The translations under genes were made by a program, and so were the position numbers. DNA of 64,000 nucleotides from positions 1-64,000 of the forward strand of contig VDMD01000080.1 of the NCBI GenBank assembly GCA_007026445.1, in the 5' to 3' direction. The notes under the pieces were generated by a model. The model was not told the DNA's origin. It worked only from the letters and a program-made list of their open reading frames with translations, and ran no database searches. The DNA is from Schizophyllum amplum (Eukaryota > Basidiomycota > Agaricomycetes > Agaricales > Schizophyllaceae). Shown piece by piece: positions 21,327 through 32,836 of the stretch; the first letter of the stretch is position 1; every line of letters starts with the position of its first letter.

Positions 21327-23749
21327 AGCTGGGTGAGTATCTTCGACGAGCACGACCAAAAAGCCGGGCAAGCAGAGTGCAAGGACAGGAGAGAAGATGG
21401 GTGTAGGAAACAAGGAAGACCACGAGTGGTCCGGGCAACGTGTTCAGACAAAGAGCGCTGGCGGTTCATTTCTCGGCAGGTGCCGACATTGCAGATCCTT
21501 GCCACATGAGGCATGTCACGAGGCGTGGCAGTGCAGGCGTGACTCTGTGGGCGTTTGTGTATCCTGGGCAGCCCGTCTCGATTCTTGTCCCGGGCATCGA
21601 TGGGCTAAAAAAATAACATAGCGAGATATATCCAGTGCGTAGTACCGGTTTGACGACGAGGGAGGCTCGCTGGTGTACGAAAATAATCAGCGCGGGACCA
21701 CCGCCACTAAGTAAGGACACTCACCCAGAACGACGATGGGGGATTCTTTCCCGGAGACCTACTTGATCAAGTATGGAGTGATGAGTATTGACGGCTGGCC
21801 GGAGGAAAGCGTTACAGAGGGAAGAAAAAATGAGGCCAAGCAATGTAAGACGGAAAGGTGGGTGGCGCGCGCTCGGAAGTGAAAAGACAGCAGCGAGGGA
21901 GGTGACAGTGGCGCGTAGGCATAGGTAGCATCCTGCTTCATGTGATGTGTACCAGCAGAAAGGTCGAACCCAACTTGTTCTTATGGTACAGCTGGAATGT
22001 GCCATGGACGAAAGGAATGGCCGTTGGCGAAAACTCTGTCCATGCCCCTACTCTAGCGCTCGGGCGTATCTGATATCGCGAAACCGGGACAAAAAGGTCG
22101 CAGATGTTTTGGATTCAGACGGAAGTACATACAGAGGGAGGAGGGGAGGAGGGAGGAGGGGAGGAGGGAGGGAGGGGAACTGCTTTGTGTTCGTCCCGGA
22201 AAATATTCTGAGGCAGAGACAGTCAGCGAGGACGGAGCTATAATCAAATATCTCAGGAGCACGGACCGTATACAATTCATGAGGCTGATGCTCGCTATGA
22301 AAAGGCCAGCTGGCCCATGCAGCACTTCGAATATATACACGATCGGAGGCGTAGCGAGTCCTTCGTGGCTGGCGGTTGCCGCTGCCTCCATCATAGCTAG
22401 ACTGAGGCCTGGCATTCCATAGGGTAGCAGTCATAGATCCATCCTCGAGAGTTCAACGTTCAGCAGCGACAGAACCAAGTCAGAAGGGAAGCCAAGTACG
22501 ATGTTGACATGAAAGGTAGAGCCAGATCGAGAACAACAGTCGCGTCGTCCTTCTTGGTTCCTGCGTTCATCATGACGCTGAATGGTACTTGCCAACTTGT
22601 CGCTTTGCTGCCCTCCCAGCTGGAGTTCTGCTTTTGAATCTTCACCAAAACGTGGACTCGTCGAGAGCGCAAGCGCCCCGAACATGAAGATCGGAAAAGC
22701 CGTTCGTCTCACTCTCAGGGCGGTCAGCCCTTCTGGCGGTGTATGGATGCCCTCAATGAGCAGGATGCAGGTACGTTCGCACAGTGTACTTGCATATAGT
22801 GCTTGACCGGTATACAGTTGAAGACAAGAGCATGGACAATCTTCCGTAAGCGCCTTTCATGCCCTCGGCCATCCCATACCTCAACACCTTCCATGCCATC
22901 CCTCCATAACGAGCTACCGCATTTCCCCCTATCATTGTCAATCGTCTCGGCCCCCCTCCCCTCCCCCTTATTCATTGAGGCTGCGGCGCCATGTCCGATC
23001 GTGGGCGAGGACGTGCGCAACCCTATCTCAGTCAGAGTTCTCGCAAGGGCATCATGGTGCTGACGTCTTGCAGCCCACTTGCGGACTCGAAAAGTCTATG
23101 AAGTCTATGGGCCGGTACCATGCGATAAGGTGTCGGAGGCTGCCTCGGGGAAGTAGTCGTACGAATGATACACTGCGTGCGTGTCGAATATCAGGCTGCA
23201 TACCCTTCTCTACGTGCCCTTCCTCGTCTTTCGATCGTGCAATGCTATCCCTCCTCATGACCAACCGAAGTGTGACCCAGCATGTAAAATGCGCGCCGAA
23301 CTCGTGTTAACAGCGTGGCTGCCCTGCCGGATCCCGCCCTGGATAAAACTGCCTCGCCCATCCTCTTTCCTTACACCCCCAAGGTCCCCCATTCAATCTC
23401 GTGCCATTTTCTGTTACGTACATATCCTCCAGACGCAGTCGGGTAAGTGGCAGTGCAGTGTATATTGTCCCCCCCTCCGTTCATTGTCGAACGCGCAACG
23501 TCCCATTGTGTTCTATTTTTGACCATCGCCTGGTGCTGATCACCTTTTCCCAGATCGACCTGTATTCTACCATAACAGGCATTTTTAGGCGCGATTCGAA
23601 GCCGGCGCTATCGGAGGACAGCTCCTACCACGCGGCGAGGCCACCCGGAACCGTCTTTATAAGTGCTCTTTGGCCACGCTCGTTTCATCTCGCGCACTTT
23701 GCTTTCGACTTCCATCTGCGTGTTTGCTTGTTGCTTTCGGCGGCCTGCG
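21327..23749. other. Gene-poor interval with purine tract
   Basis: About 2.4 kb in which I support no gene. A G/A-only minisatellite (GGAGGAGGGAG units) lies at about 22136-22178. Short ORFs with hydrophobic stretches on the minus strand near 22.0-22.4 kb have no family features. CT-rich DNA near 22.9 and 23.3 kb may be promoter-like for the plus-strand gene at 23,750. Confidence 0.45.
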
Positions 23750-24906
23750 ATGGTGCTGTTTCGCGCCCGCCTTCCTGCGTTCCGGCACACGTTCGTTCAG
23801 CTCCCGACCTCCGGCGGGGATCCCGAGGATGCAAATCTCAAGCCGCAGACGACGACGGTGCTCGTCCGAAAGGTAAGGATTACACTGCGCAGTGTCTGAT
23901 TCCTCAATTATTCATCGTATGGTCACAGATGCTACCCTGGCGCAGCGAGAACGAGTGGAGGCCGGCAAGCGTGCGCGGTCGCGACACGATTCAAGAGCCT
24001 GAGCTAATCAAGGTAAGCTTGACGTCTGTCGGTGGCTTGCTTGTGCACTAACGATCATTGTAGAAGTCCAAGACTCGCGCGCAGGTCAAGCAAGCTGTTG
24101 TGAAGGCGTCACCCGTAGCTACCACCGTCGCTCGCGCCTTCGGAGCCGATCTCAGGAAGGCGATGAGCAACCTGGCGAACACGGCGAATGCGGCGCACGA
24201 CATAAAGCATGGCGCTGTGGACGATAGCGAGGATGATAGCGAGGACGTTGAGATGGACGAGACTGACGAAGAGACCGACGACGACGACGACAATGAGAGC
24301 AATGACGACGGCGAGCCCATCCTGGTGCTGCCGCCAGCGGAAGCGGCGGCCATCGCGTTTCCCGTCCAGGAGGGCAGGCCGCCTAGTTTCGAGAATGCCA
24401 AGGTAAGCGCCATTCATCAGTCGCTAACGCTTTTCAGTCGCTCGCGATCTTCTCTGCGGCATGTTCTGATTGGCGTCCCCACAGGACACGCCCTTCACGA
24501 AGCGCGATCTCAAAGTCAAGAATCTCAGGCCGCAGGCGCGGCTCCTTCGCGCGCGCTACAAGTTCGCCACCAGCCCTGCGTACAGCTCTTACCTCGAGTT
24601 CAAGGTGCGATTGATAGTCATATGTATCTACCCTCGTCCGAGCCTGTTTTTGGCCTGCGCGTACAATGTCCTTCACGCATTCCAATCTAACATAATCTGT
24701 AGGCAGACGCTCAAGCACGCGATGCCGAAACTCGGAACCAGAAGAAGAGCGCGGTGGACGAGATACAGCGCCGCAAGGACCTGCGCAAGAAATGCGACAA
24801 AGACGATATTTCCGTGGGCTTGTTCGTCATGTGGATGCGCGCGGAGGAGCTCAGGAAGAAAGAGGAGGAGAGCGCCAAGTCCGCGGCCGGCGCTGGCTGC
24901 GCGTAG
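23750..24906 (+). CDS. Unrecognised protein with long acidic tract, 289 aa
   Basis: Five exons splice in phase: 23750-23872, 23929-24012, 24064-24402, 24485-24604 and 24703-24906. The N-terminus (MVLFRARLPAFRHTFVQLPT) is short and basic-hydrophobic. The middle carries an acidic run near residues 115-145 (DDSEDDSEDVEMDETDEETD and more). The last two exons are lysine/arginine-rich and helical (TKRDLKVKNLRPQARLLRAR, DEIQRRKDLRKKCDKDD) and end GAGCA. The clean phase of four introns makes this a convincing gene. The function is not recognised; the acidic-then-basic layout is common in nuclear proteins. Confidence 0.7.
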
Positions 24907-25545
24907 AGCGTGCATCCATTCGCAAGCCCGCGCCGTCGGTGGCGATGCGCAGGACGACGCCATTGGTGACGACGTGCAGGCTGCGTCGCGGCTGGACTGC
25001 GCTAGGACGCGACCAAATCGCAGGAGGAAATGGATCCATATGGCGTTAACTGTCGACCACAGTGCTGGTACGCGGGTCGTGGCCCTGTATTCTGTCGTCG
25101 TGGCCCTGTATTCTGTCGTCGTGGCCCTGTATTCTGTCGTCTACTTAGCTGTGGCCTGGTCCTTTTATGTATCGAAGCTACATAGTCCTGTAACTTGAGG
25201 CATGGGCATCTGTACATTATACATGTCATTATTATTCGCGGAATCGCAGCGCATGATTACTGGGCACCCGTCCCAATACTCGAGGCTCTGACCAGGCTGT
25301 AGTGTGGGGCCTATCTTAGCACGCATGTCTGTCAGTGTATCACTACGATTTATCATGTTGCATCACAAAAGTGCGCGCACAATGCATCGTAGATCATACA
25401 ATCTTAGAGACACCCAGTGTTTCGCCGTTTCCCTCCTTCTCTCGCTCAGCTGTCTGCATCACAAACACTCGATATGACATCCTGATTTACACTCCACTTC
25501 GGGCTGTAATTACTCTGAGAACAGGACCCTAGAATTAGAGGTCAG
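24907..25545. other. Intergenic, 3' side of two convergent genes
   Basis: About 640 bases between convergent genes. It holds the 21-bp tandem repeat at 25077-25139. A short extra 3' exon of the F-box-like gene at 25.5 kb could reach into 25,400-25,515, since a consensus donor follows NITNEPR. Otherwise nothing was recognised. Confidence 0.4.
25077..25139. repeat. 21-bp tandem repeat, three exact units
   Basis: The unit TCGTGGCCCTGTATTCTGTC plus G is repeated three times without visible difference. It lies in the 3' region downstream of the gene ending at 24,906. Identical units suggest recent expansion or active homogenisation. Confidence 0.85.
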
Positions 25546-26841
25546 CTACGTCCCAGATGCAGAGCGACCGCGCACATACCTAGGCTCGTTGGTGATGTTG
25601 ATGCAGAGGGAGCTTCTCTCGTTTGTGAGAGCGAGATAGCTCCGTAGGAGCTCGGTCGCGTCCGAGCAGTTGCACACCATATCGTAGCCCGAGCGCATAT
25701 GAACCTGCACGCGCTCGAAGCGTCTGGACGAGCTGCCAAGGACCTTGTCCAGTTGCGTCCATGATTGCTTGCCGTCGCGGATGACCTTGAGCATATCAGG
25801 CTCCTCGGCGCGGTCTTGCATCAAGAAGTCGATGCGGAGCGTATGCAGAGACTTGGCCGTGCTGATCGTCTCGAGGATCCATGTCCAAAAGCAATCTTTG
25901 TGAAAGTACATGCGACGGATCACAAGGCATTCCAGCCTCGCCAAAATAGAGAGATCGTGACGTGTCGCCCTGGGCGCCGCCTTAGCTAGAGTCTATGTCA
26001 GCTTTTGAGGTCGCTTGTCTAGTAAATGATAATCCTCACCGGTACTAGGAGCTGCAATCTCAAAGCGCTGCAAAGTATCTTTGCACGTACGAAGTATTCC
26101 CATCGCGTCCGGAAAGCCTGGGTGATAAGAGCTCAGATCGAGGTCGACGAGGCGGCTGAAATACAGCGGAGGGCTGGAAAGGATATCTGTAAAGTGTGAG
26201 TGTCGTACACAGTTATACCCTCTGGATATCTTGAGTATCTCTACCCTTGGGGCGGCCAGAGCAGGAGCGATTGGTGTAAAGCCTTTCAGCAGCCAATGCA
26301 TGTTATCGCAAGCGAAAATTCGAAGGTTGGGGAAAGCGCCAATTATTGACATAGGAATATGTATCCAGCGCGTGTGTAGTTCGGTGACAGTGGGAGATGC
26401 CAGGGCATCCATGACAGCGTACGATAGATCGCGGCAGCGGCCTGAGCGCACCTCGAGTTTCAAACACCGCAAGTGCTGCAGGAGCGGGAGAGCACGCGCG
26501 ACTAGCTTCCCGTCATCGTGCACGACGCGTTCAGTCGTACGCTGTACGAGCACCAGGTCCAGCGTATGAATGTACTCGGAGACATGAGGTGCATCCTTGA
26601 GGATATCATATAGTTTCATCGACGGGGTGAGCAGGGGCTCTCCCTCGTTGGCCACGTTGATCTCCGGCAGTCCGAGCTCGATGCGTGAGAAGAGGAACTG
26701 TTGAGCTTTGGGCGACATGGAACGATGGGTGAGAGCGCATTGTCGTAGCGAAGACACATCCTTGTCGATGATGAGATGGTCAATGATGGCATTGATGAGC
26801 TCGGGGGGAAGGTATGGATAGCCCCGTTCGTGAGGTGTCAT
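25546..26841 (-). CDS. F-box-like protein, about 413 aa
   Basis: Exon 1 is 26040-26841 (ATG at 26839-26841) and exon 2 is 25546-25985; the 54-nt intron restores the frame exactly. The N-terminus LPPELINAIIDHLIIDKDVS, then LRQCALTHRSMSP, is an F-box-like domain, presumably binding Skp1. The remainder is leucine-rich (LPLLQHLRCLKLEV, FPNLRIFACDNMHWLL, FSRLVDLDLSSYHPGF), giving an LRR-like substrate side. The C-terminal DMVCNCSDATELLRSYLAL is well formed. A donor after NITNEPR leaves room for a short final exon, so the last few residues are uncertain. It diverges from the FAD monooxygenase at 27.4 kb. Confidence 0.75.
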
Positions 26842-27378
26842 CGCAATAGTTCTCTGTGGTTGGGAGCTGTCTGGGCGTTCAGGGCGTCAGACAACTCTGA
26901 AGGTAAGACTTTGACGCGTGCTCACCGACCTTCGGTGGAACTCGCTGGATCGCGACGAGATGGTCGATCTGCAGGCTTCGGTGTTCTTCAAGAAGTGGGA
27001 AGTCAGTGCTGGAAGAAGTCTCGGCGGCTGGATAGTACCTGGAGGACACTAATACGACGTTGATTCGAAGGGAGGACCAGGGAGGTTCAAGCGCTAACTG
27101 CCGCACGAATTGATCGACATCGCACGCGGGAGTCGGGACCGGGCCACTCGGTCCGCCCAGGTGATGGGAATCCGAGCGTTTGTTCAACTTCTTGTCCATT
27201 ACGACCATGCGTAACCTGAGTACGCGTTCTTCTCCCCGAAATTCCTATCAAGGCATCAAGCACCCCTCACTTCGAAATCTGGCCAATTCGAGTGATGTCA
27301 ATAAGGCCTCGAGCACGCCCCTCCGTTCTATGAAGGCGTCACGTCAACCCTCGCGCTAGTCGCTGCACGCATTGCGAC
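26842..27378. other. Divergent promoter region between F-box-like gene and FAD monooxygenase
   Basis: About 540 bases between two divergent starts. Only short ORFs without features occur. No repeat was noticed. Confidence 0.45.
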
Positions 27379-27456
27379 ATGCTTTCACACCGATATGCTA
27401 CTCGCGCAATGATTTCCAATCGCCCCTCCGTCTCTGCGCCGACGCTTACCATCGAT

Positions 27457-29265
27457 ATGACTGTCCCCATCCCCGAAGCTTCCCTCAGGATCGCAGTTGT
27501 TGGCGCAGGACCAGGCGGTCTCGCCGCAATCATCAACCTCCTACGGCTCCCCTTTGTCAACTTGAGCGTTTTTGACCAAGCTACGAAGCTACGTGAAGTT
27601 GGCGCTGTGAGTGAAACACCCGTGACTGGGCTCGAGTGGAGCTGCTAACGCAGTTTCGAAGGGTATTAGCATCAATCAGAATACCTGGAGACATCTTCAG
27701 CTCCTGGGAGCGGCGGAAGAGATAGAGGGGTACACTCAGAGAGGTGACGGTACGAAGATTGACGGAGAGCAGCGGTGAGCAAAGTCATACATCGACACTC
27801 GGTTTGCGTTGACGAGATGTACAGCAATGGTCGCACCGGCGAGCTCCTGGCGAGGAAATATCAGAGCGGTCGGTCTTTCTGAAGCCATCGACCTGCGTTC
27901 AAAACTCTGACATATCCTCTTCTCCAGTTGATCCCAATGCTCCTCCTCGCTCGCGCATTGAGCGGTACAAACTGCAGGACGCGCTCCTGAGCCAAGTTCC
28001 TCGCGACCTCATTCAGCTATCCAAGAAGCTGACGAAGCTGTCCGAGACGCCTGCTGGTGTCAAGCTTGACTTTGCCGACGGAACTTCAGCCGGTCCGTTT
28101 GATCTCGTCGTTGGCGCCGATGGTATCCGCTCGGTATGTCTGGTCATCTTCTCACACGCTCAGCGGCTCATCTGTGCATTGCCGTAGGTGGTCCGTCAGC
28201 ATGCTTTCCCCGAGCACAAGCTCAGTTACACCGGCAAAGTGGCCTACCGCACCCTCATCCCTCAATCCGCGGTGGCGCACATCAAGGGCATCCCGCCAGC
28301 CTCGACATTCTGGCACACCACCAAGACGCATGTCTATACAGATCTACTCGACAATGGGCTATTCGAGATCGCCACGCGGGCTCTTGTTCCCGAAGACGAA
28401 GGCGCCAAAGTCAGCTGGGGCCAGAAGGTCAGCAAGGAGCAAGTCATCCCACACTACGACGTGAGTCGCCTCGCGTGTTTCGTGACGACGGAAAGGTCTG
28501 ACGGATCTTGCTTCAGAATTACTGCGAGACAATTCGCCAGATCATCGCCGCCCCAGATGAGTGGTTGGAGTTTGCCCTCTTTGGCGGCCCGCAGCTTGAA
28601 TCTGTCATCCACGGCGACCGCATAGCGCTTCTCGGCGACGCTTCGCATCGTAAGTCCCAGTCGCCCGGAGGTTCTCTACTGTTCCAGCGCACACTTTGAC
28701 GAGCGTCGTAGCCTTGTCTGGCGCATTCGGGTCCGGCGCTGCCTTCGCCTTCGAGGATGCCTACGTCCTCGCGCAAGCGCTTTCGTACACACACTCGCGC
28801 GGCGATGATCTGTCAGAGGCATTGAGATTGTATGACGAGGTCCGCTCGCCGCACTACAAGAACCTCGTGAGTCCTTGAGGCTTTTTCTTGGCTGCTTGAT
28901 ATGTCTGACCGGGATCTCAATATAGTACGCCGTCCTCAACGGCTTCGCGGACAACGTGAAAGAGGTCGAAGCGGCGTACTCGACGGCTGATGTCAGTGAT
29001 GAGGACACCATTATTGCCGAAACAACCAAACGGAACTGGTCGGGAGCTCACGGATGGATATACACGTACGACGTGAGTCGCTTACATTGTTAGACAAAAT
29101 TGCAGACTCAATATATCCTCTCGTCTTCAGGTGACCAATGTCTGGGCGGACAGAGTCAAGCTAGAAGACGCGGTTCGAAAACTCGCAAGTGTCTCGGTCC
29201 AGGATGAGGTATATGATTCGGGGAAGCAACAAGCGCCAGTGTCAGTCGTGGCCGCGGTCGCGTAG
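27457..29265 (+). CDS. FAD-dependent monooxygenase, salicylate hydroxylase-like
   Basis: The N-terminus LRIAVVGAGPGGLAAIINLL is the GxGxxG FAD-binding fold. The DG motif appears as DLVVGADGIRS and the GD motif as DRIALLGDASH, the three marks of class A flavoprotein hydroxylases. Between them lie GISINQNTWRHLQLLGAAEE and VAYRTLIPQSAVAHIKG. Then follow FGSGAAFAFEDAYVLAQAL and a tryptophan-rich end (WIYTYDVTNVW). The coding region is split by about six short introns (first exon ends at 27,606). The enzyme would hydroxylate an aromatic substrate with NAD(P)H and O2. An upstream in-frame ATG at 27379 is possible, but 27457 places the FAD motif at the usual distance. Confidence 0.82.
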
Positions 29266-29422
29266 AAATGAATCATTATCATTGTGGTATGCTCTATAGG
29301 ATAGCCCACTGACGTGTACAATTCGCCTCTTTTACAAGACTCGGTACTAACATGGGCAGTCATCTGAGTCGTCAGCTCGGAGCTAGTAGCTGTAGCCTGC
29401 CACACGAACTGCGGGATATCCT

Positions 29423-30633
29423 TCAGTACTCGAATGCAGGGTGAACTCTTAGGCAGATACACGCACTCGCATCGGGCATCTTGCGTATACTGAGGGTGCT
29501 GACAGCTCGTGCACGAGAACATCCGGGATTATGTTCCATGATGGTGTCGATGTCACGATCGTCGTAGGCAATTCCTTGAAAAACCGAGTCGCCGACCTGC
29601 AAGGCGAAGAGTAATCAGCGGCAGATTACCGGTCGAATGAGACGACTCACGCCGTGGTCCCTGTGTCGCATTTCCGTGAGGTTCTCCCAGTCTGGCAGGC
29701 GGAGCACCCGCGTCAAGGCATCCCACTTGCCGCGTCGCTGGCGAGTGAATTCCATGAGGAGAAGGAGGTTGCATCTACCGCACAGGCGAAGGACGTCTTC
29801 GGACCCAGCGCCATGCAAGCAAACGTCCAGCCAGGTCAACCCCTTCTTCTGCAGCTCGTCCTTCGCACGGCGTCGACATTCAGCTAGCCTCCCCGCGCAT
29901 TTGACCCTGACGCAGTCGAGATTGCGGTAGGTGAGACCCTGCCAGAGGATGGAGGTCATCCTGCTGTCGGTGACATGTTGCCGTACGGCCGAGCAGGCGC
30001 GGATGTCTTCTTCCGAGAGACGCCGCTCTCGTCCAAGCCAAAGCTGCGGCTTGTCGAGCGACTGGGGGTCGTGCAAAGAGATCTGATAGAGAAGATGCGG
30101 CAAGAGCCAAAGCGCCTGCACCTCTCGAGCAAGAGATATTTCGGCCTTGAGGGCCGCGTCCAGGTCTTCTATCGGATATGTACGCTTATGATCGGCGCTG
30201 AGGTGGCGTTCTTTCAAAACGATATGGGACGAGAAATGATCAAAAGCGCGGCGACGAAGCTCCGGTGCGTCGTACTTGTGTGCAAGTCGGAGGATACCCT
30301 CGAGTACATCGAAGGACGTGGAAGCAGGGGGTGGCGGAAAGTATCTGTTGGGAGGTAGAATTAGACGCATACACGTGGATGGGACAGGGTTACGCACTGG
30401 GGAAAATAGATGGCGCGCAGGAAATGTTCCATGTCCTGCCCGTCGTCCGGGAACTCTGCGAGTGGGACGCCTTCATAGATGGGCTGCGATTCGGGGGACG
30501 GGAAAGCAAAGATGTCGTCGAAAACCCGGACATGCAGGGCGAGGACGCCCCTGTGGACGCGAAAAGCGCGCTCTTGGGTCTGTATGACCACGCTGCCGTC
30601 TTCGAACCAAAGGTCTTTGACACGGTCAACCAT
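29423..30633 (-). CDS. BTB/POZ domain protein, about 367 aa
   Basis: Exons are 30398-30633, 29651-30344 and tentatively 29423-29596, all in phase. The N-terminus DLWFEDGSVVIQTQERAF, FRVHRGVLALHVRVFDDIF, HFLRAIYFPQ and GILRLAHKYDAPELRRRAF matches the BTB genes at 14 and 16 kb, including the intron after YFPQ. A CGRCN cysteine pair near the end replaces their CASC/CAKC pair. The proposed last exon adds 57 residues, against 3-10 in the paralogues; without splicing the frame would stop at 29615. Its 3' end faces the FAD monooxygenase. Confidence 0.75.
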
Positions 30634-30789
30634 CTTGTAGAGCTACACAAGCGATGAGGTTTTGGAGATGATGGTCAGTGAGTGAGATGGATGAGACAAG
30701 AGCGAGGGGGAAGGAAAAGTGGGAATGATCAAAGTGAGACTCCGCTGCAATTAGTATCACATGGCCTGGGAGGCCGTGAAGGGCGAGGG

Positions 30790-31065
30790 GTTAGTTCTTT
30801 GAGTCCCCAGCATGCTCGACCTTCCCGTAGGGGTACACGTTCTGAAGGTCTTGATCGGGCGACTCGAAAGAAACATGTTGCCAGTTGACGATTTGAGGCG
30901 CACAGGATCAGTGGTAGAGCTTTGTGTATCATATACTGGTTTTGTCGATGTCCGCAAGAGGATAGCGGAGTACACATGTACAATGGGTGGTGGATCGAAA
31001 GAACAAAGAAAGGCAAAACGAGAAGACGCCACATCATAACGGCGTTTGCCGAGTCACGTGCTTGA
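30790..31065. repeat. 3'-end remnant of a fifth array member (direct repeat of 32,250-32,525)
   Basis: From about 30848 this DNA matches 32290-32525 nearly base for base, including GAGGCGCACAGGATCAGTGG and the stretch through AGACGCCACATCATAACGGC. Weaker similarity extends upstream into the last coding part of the small membrane-protein gene. In the complete copy the repeat directly follows the gene. It is therefore best read as what remains of a lost upstream copy. Confidence 0.7.
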
Positions 31066-31253
31066 AAGGCAGTGCTAGTCACTCGAGCCTTCCTGCTGAT
31101 CTGAACTCCTTGCTCAGTCCGCGCTCTCCCATATCCGTATCCGGTTGGTATAACGAGAATGACGTCCCTTTGTCGCAGTAAGGGCCTGTGTTGGGAACTA
31201 TCCGGCCCGGTTTCACGTTGAGAATTATACGGCCCGGGTAAGCAGTATACGTG

Positions 31254-31316
31254 GCGCACATTCGGTGACGCGCTAGTCTCAGGATCCTAGACATCTACAC
31301 TCGTACCCGCACTCGT
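31254..31316 (+). promoter_or_regulatory. Shared promoter block of the small membrane-protein array
   Basis: The block around CTAGTCTCAGGATCCTAGAC, followed by CTACACTCGTACCCGCACTC, occurs about 220-310 bases upstream of all four array genes: here, at 32556-32618 (identical), and as the variant TAGTCTCAGAATCCTAGACA at 34272-34318 and 39406-39452. It looks like a conserved promoter element carried along with the duplications. Confidence 0.5.
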
Positions 31317-31482
31317 TACTTGCGCCTCTTCATATGTCGCGCATATTTGAACATCCGCATTTCCCTGCTGCACCCTTTTTCCCTCTCATCACCCGTCTCC
31401 TCTACCCCTTTTCCCCTTGCTCGCCCCCCAATTACCCCTCGCCTTCCATTCATCCTCTATCTGCATCAGTATCACACTCTGT

Positions 31483-31552
31483 CCGACTCCTCCGAGCTTT
31501 GGAAACCGACTCCTCCGAGCTTTGGAAACCGACTTCTCCGAGCTTTGGAGTA
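31483..31552. repeat. 23-bp tandem repeat in the leader of array gene 1
   Basis: Three units of CCGACTCCTCCGAGCTTTGG plus AAA lie 30-100 bases before the ATG of array gene 1. Copy 2 has a single related unit at the same place. The expansion is therefore specific to copy 1 and probably lies in the 5' leader or core promoter. Confidence 0.8.
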
Positions 31553-31581
31553 GGAAGTTTTCGAGAAGATCGCCCTTCACC

Positions 31582-32286
31582 ATGGATATCTGGAACACTA
31601 TACTGTGCGTACGCCGTATACTACTTTCGCATGCTTTCCTTCCCGTTGACTCTCACTGCCAGCCTCATCTTGGTGACCCCTATAGCCCTACAGTCAGTAT
31701 CTGGTCGACCATCCTCTTGCTCACCTCTCCCTTCGTTCCTCTCTTTCTCCCATCCGCTCGTCTCTTATGTTCGCCCTTCCCTTTTTTGGCTTCCCCCTTG
31801 CTTGCTTCACTTCCGCTCATCGCATCCTCCCACAGTCTCTCCTTCGTAAGCATCGGCGAGGCCCGCGTGCATAGCAGGCGTCTCCGAGATGCCTTCGGTC
31901 ATGCCGAGAACGATGCACCACATTCTGGCCTTCTCGGGTTCCTCGCTTCGCGAGCCTGCGCGCTTACAGATCGCTACTATCTATACTCGGCTGAGCGAGC
32001 TATGATGCACGATCTCAACTCACACTTCTACGCCGTTTTCACCGTTGAGCATTACGTCGTCGGTGTGATTGGTATAGCCGCAGGATGTATTCCCATTTTC
32101 TGGGGGTCTTCGGAGTGCGCGCTCCTTTACAGGGCTTACGGGGCGGTGATGATACTGTCGGGTCTGATGAATTTGGTCGCGGCATCTGTCGTGGTGAAGT
32201 CACGCAGGGCATTCGAGGCGACGATGCAGCGATACAGGTTGTTCGGGAGACGGTCCTTCCCCCGTGCATCCAGAAGTGCTACTTAA
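31582..32286 (+). CDS. Small membrane protein array, copy 1 (about 167 aa)
   Basis: Exons 31582-31604, 31663-31692 and 31836-32286 reproduce the same two-intron structure as copies 3 and 4. Exon 1 is 23 nt and exon 2 is 30 nt in all of them. The product begins MDIWNTILLILVTPIAL, a short membrane-inserting start. A polar linker follows (RVHSRRLRDAFGHAENDAPH), then two more hydrophobic segments (VVGVIGIAAGCIPIF and YGAVMILSGLMNLVAASVVV). Relative to the others the frame shifts near 32,225, so the ending (RRSFPRASRSAT) is novel; the ancestral-type ending (PPCIQKC) is in another frame. No known family is recognised. Confidence 0.6.
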   Translation: MDIWNTILCVRRILLSHAFLPVDSHCQPHLGDPYSPTVSIWSTILLLTSPFVPLFLPSARLLCSPFPFLASPLLASLPLIASSHSLSFVSIGEARVHSRRLRDAFGHAENDAPHSGLLGFLASRACALTDRYYLYSAERAMMHDLNSHFYAVFTVEHYVVGVIGIAAGCIPIFWGSSECALLYRAYGAVMILSGLMNLVAASVVVKSRRAFEATMQRYRLFGRRSFPRASRSAT

Positions 32287-32289
32287 GGG

Positions 32290-32525
32290 ATCTCGTGTGG
32301 CGACTCGAAAGAATAATGTTACCATTTGGCAGACGATTTGAGGCGCACAGGATCAGTGGTAGAGCACCTCAGGGACCTTTGTATATCATATACTGGTTTT
32401 TGTCGATGTCCGCAAGAGGATAGCGGAGTACACATGTACAATGGGTGGTGGATCGAAAGAACAAAGATTCAGAAAGCCAAAACGAGAAGACGCCACATCA
32501 TAACGGCGTTTGCCAAGTCACGTGC
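32290..32525. repeat. 3' repeat unit of the array (second copy)
   Basis: Downstream sequence of array copy 1, matching 30848-31063 apart from a few small indels. The spacing of the two repeats (about 1.44 kb) defines the tandem unit of gene plus promoter plus tail. Confidence 0.75.
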
Positions 32526-32836
32526 TGGAAAGACAGTCCTCCTGATCTGAACGTAGCGCACATTCGGTGACGCGCTAGTCTCAGGATCCTAGACATCTAC
32601 ACTCGTACCCGCACTCGTGACTCGCCCCCCCTATAGATGCCTCGCATATATACACGCCCGCATCTCCCTGCTGCACCCGTCTTCCTTCTCCTCAAGCCTC
32701 TCCATTCTTCTATTATCCTTGCTCGCCTCCTAGTTTCCCTTTACCTTCAACCCATCCTTCATCGGTCGCCCCAGTGTTACACATCGTCCGCCTCCTCCGG
32801 GCTGGAGTAGGATTTCAAGGAGATAACCCTCCACCC

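Noticed and set aside
22048..22434. Minus-strand ORFs with a hydrophobic stretch near 22.0-22.4 kb
   Set aside because: They read through a simple G/A repeat, show no conserved motif and lack neighbouring exons.
23401..24051. 216-codon plus-strand ORF across the start of the gene at 23,750
   Set aside because: It crosses the true start and first two introns in another frame and uses no ATG.
29127..29522. 131-codon minus-strand ORF with several cysteines
   Set aside because: It overlaps the last exon of the FAD monooxygenase antisense and the proposed last exon of the BTB gene; no known domain.
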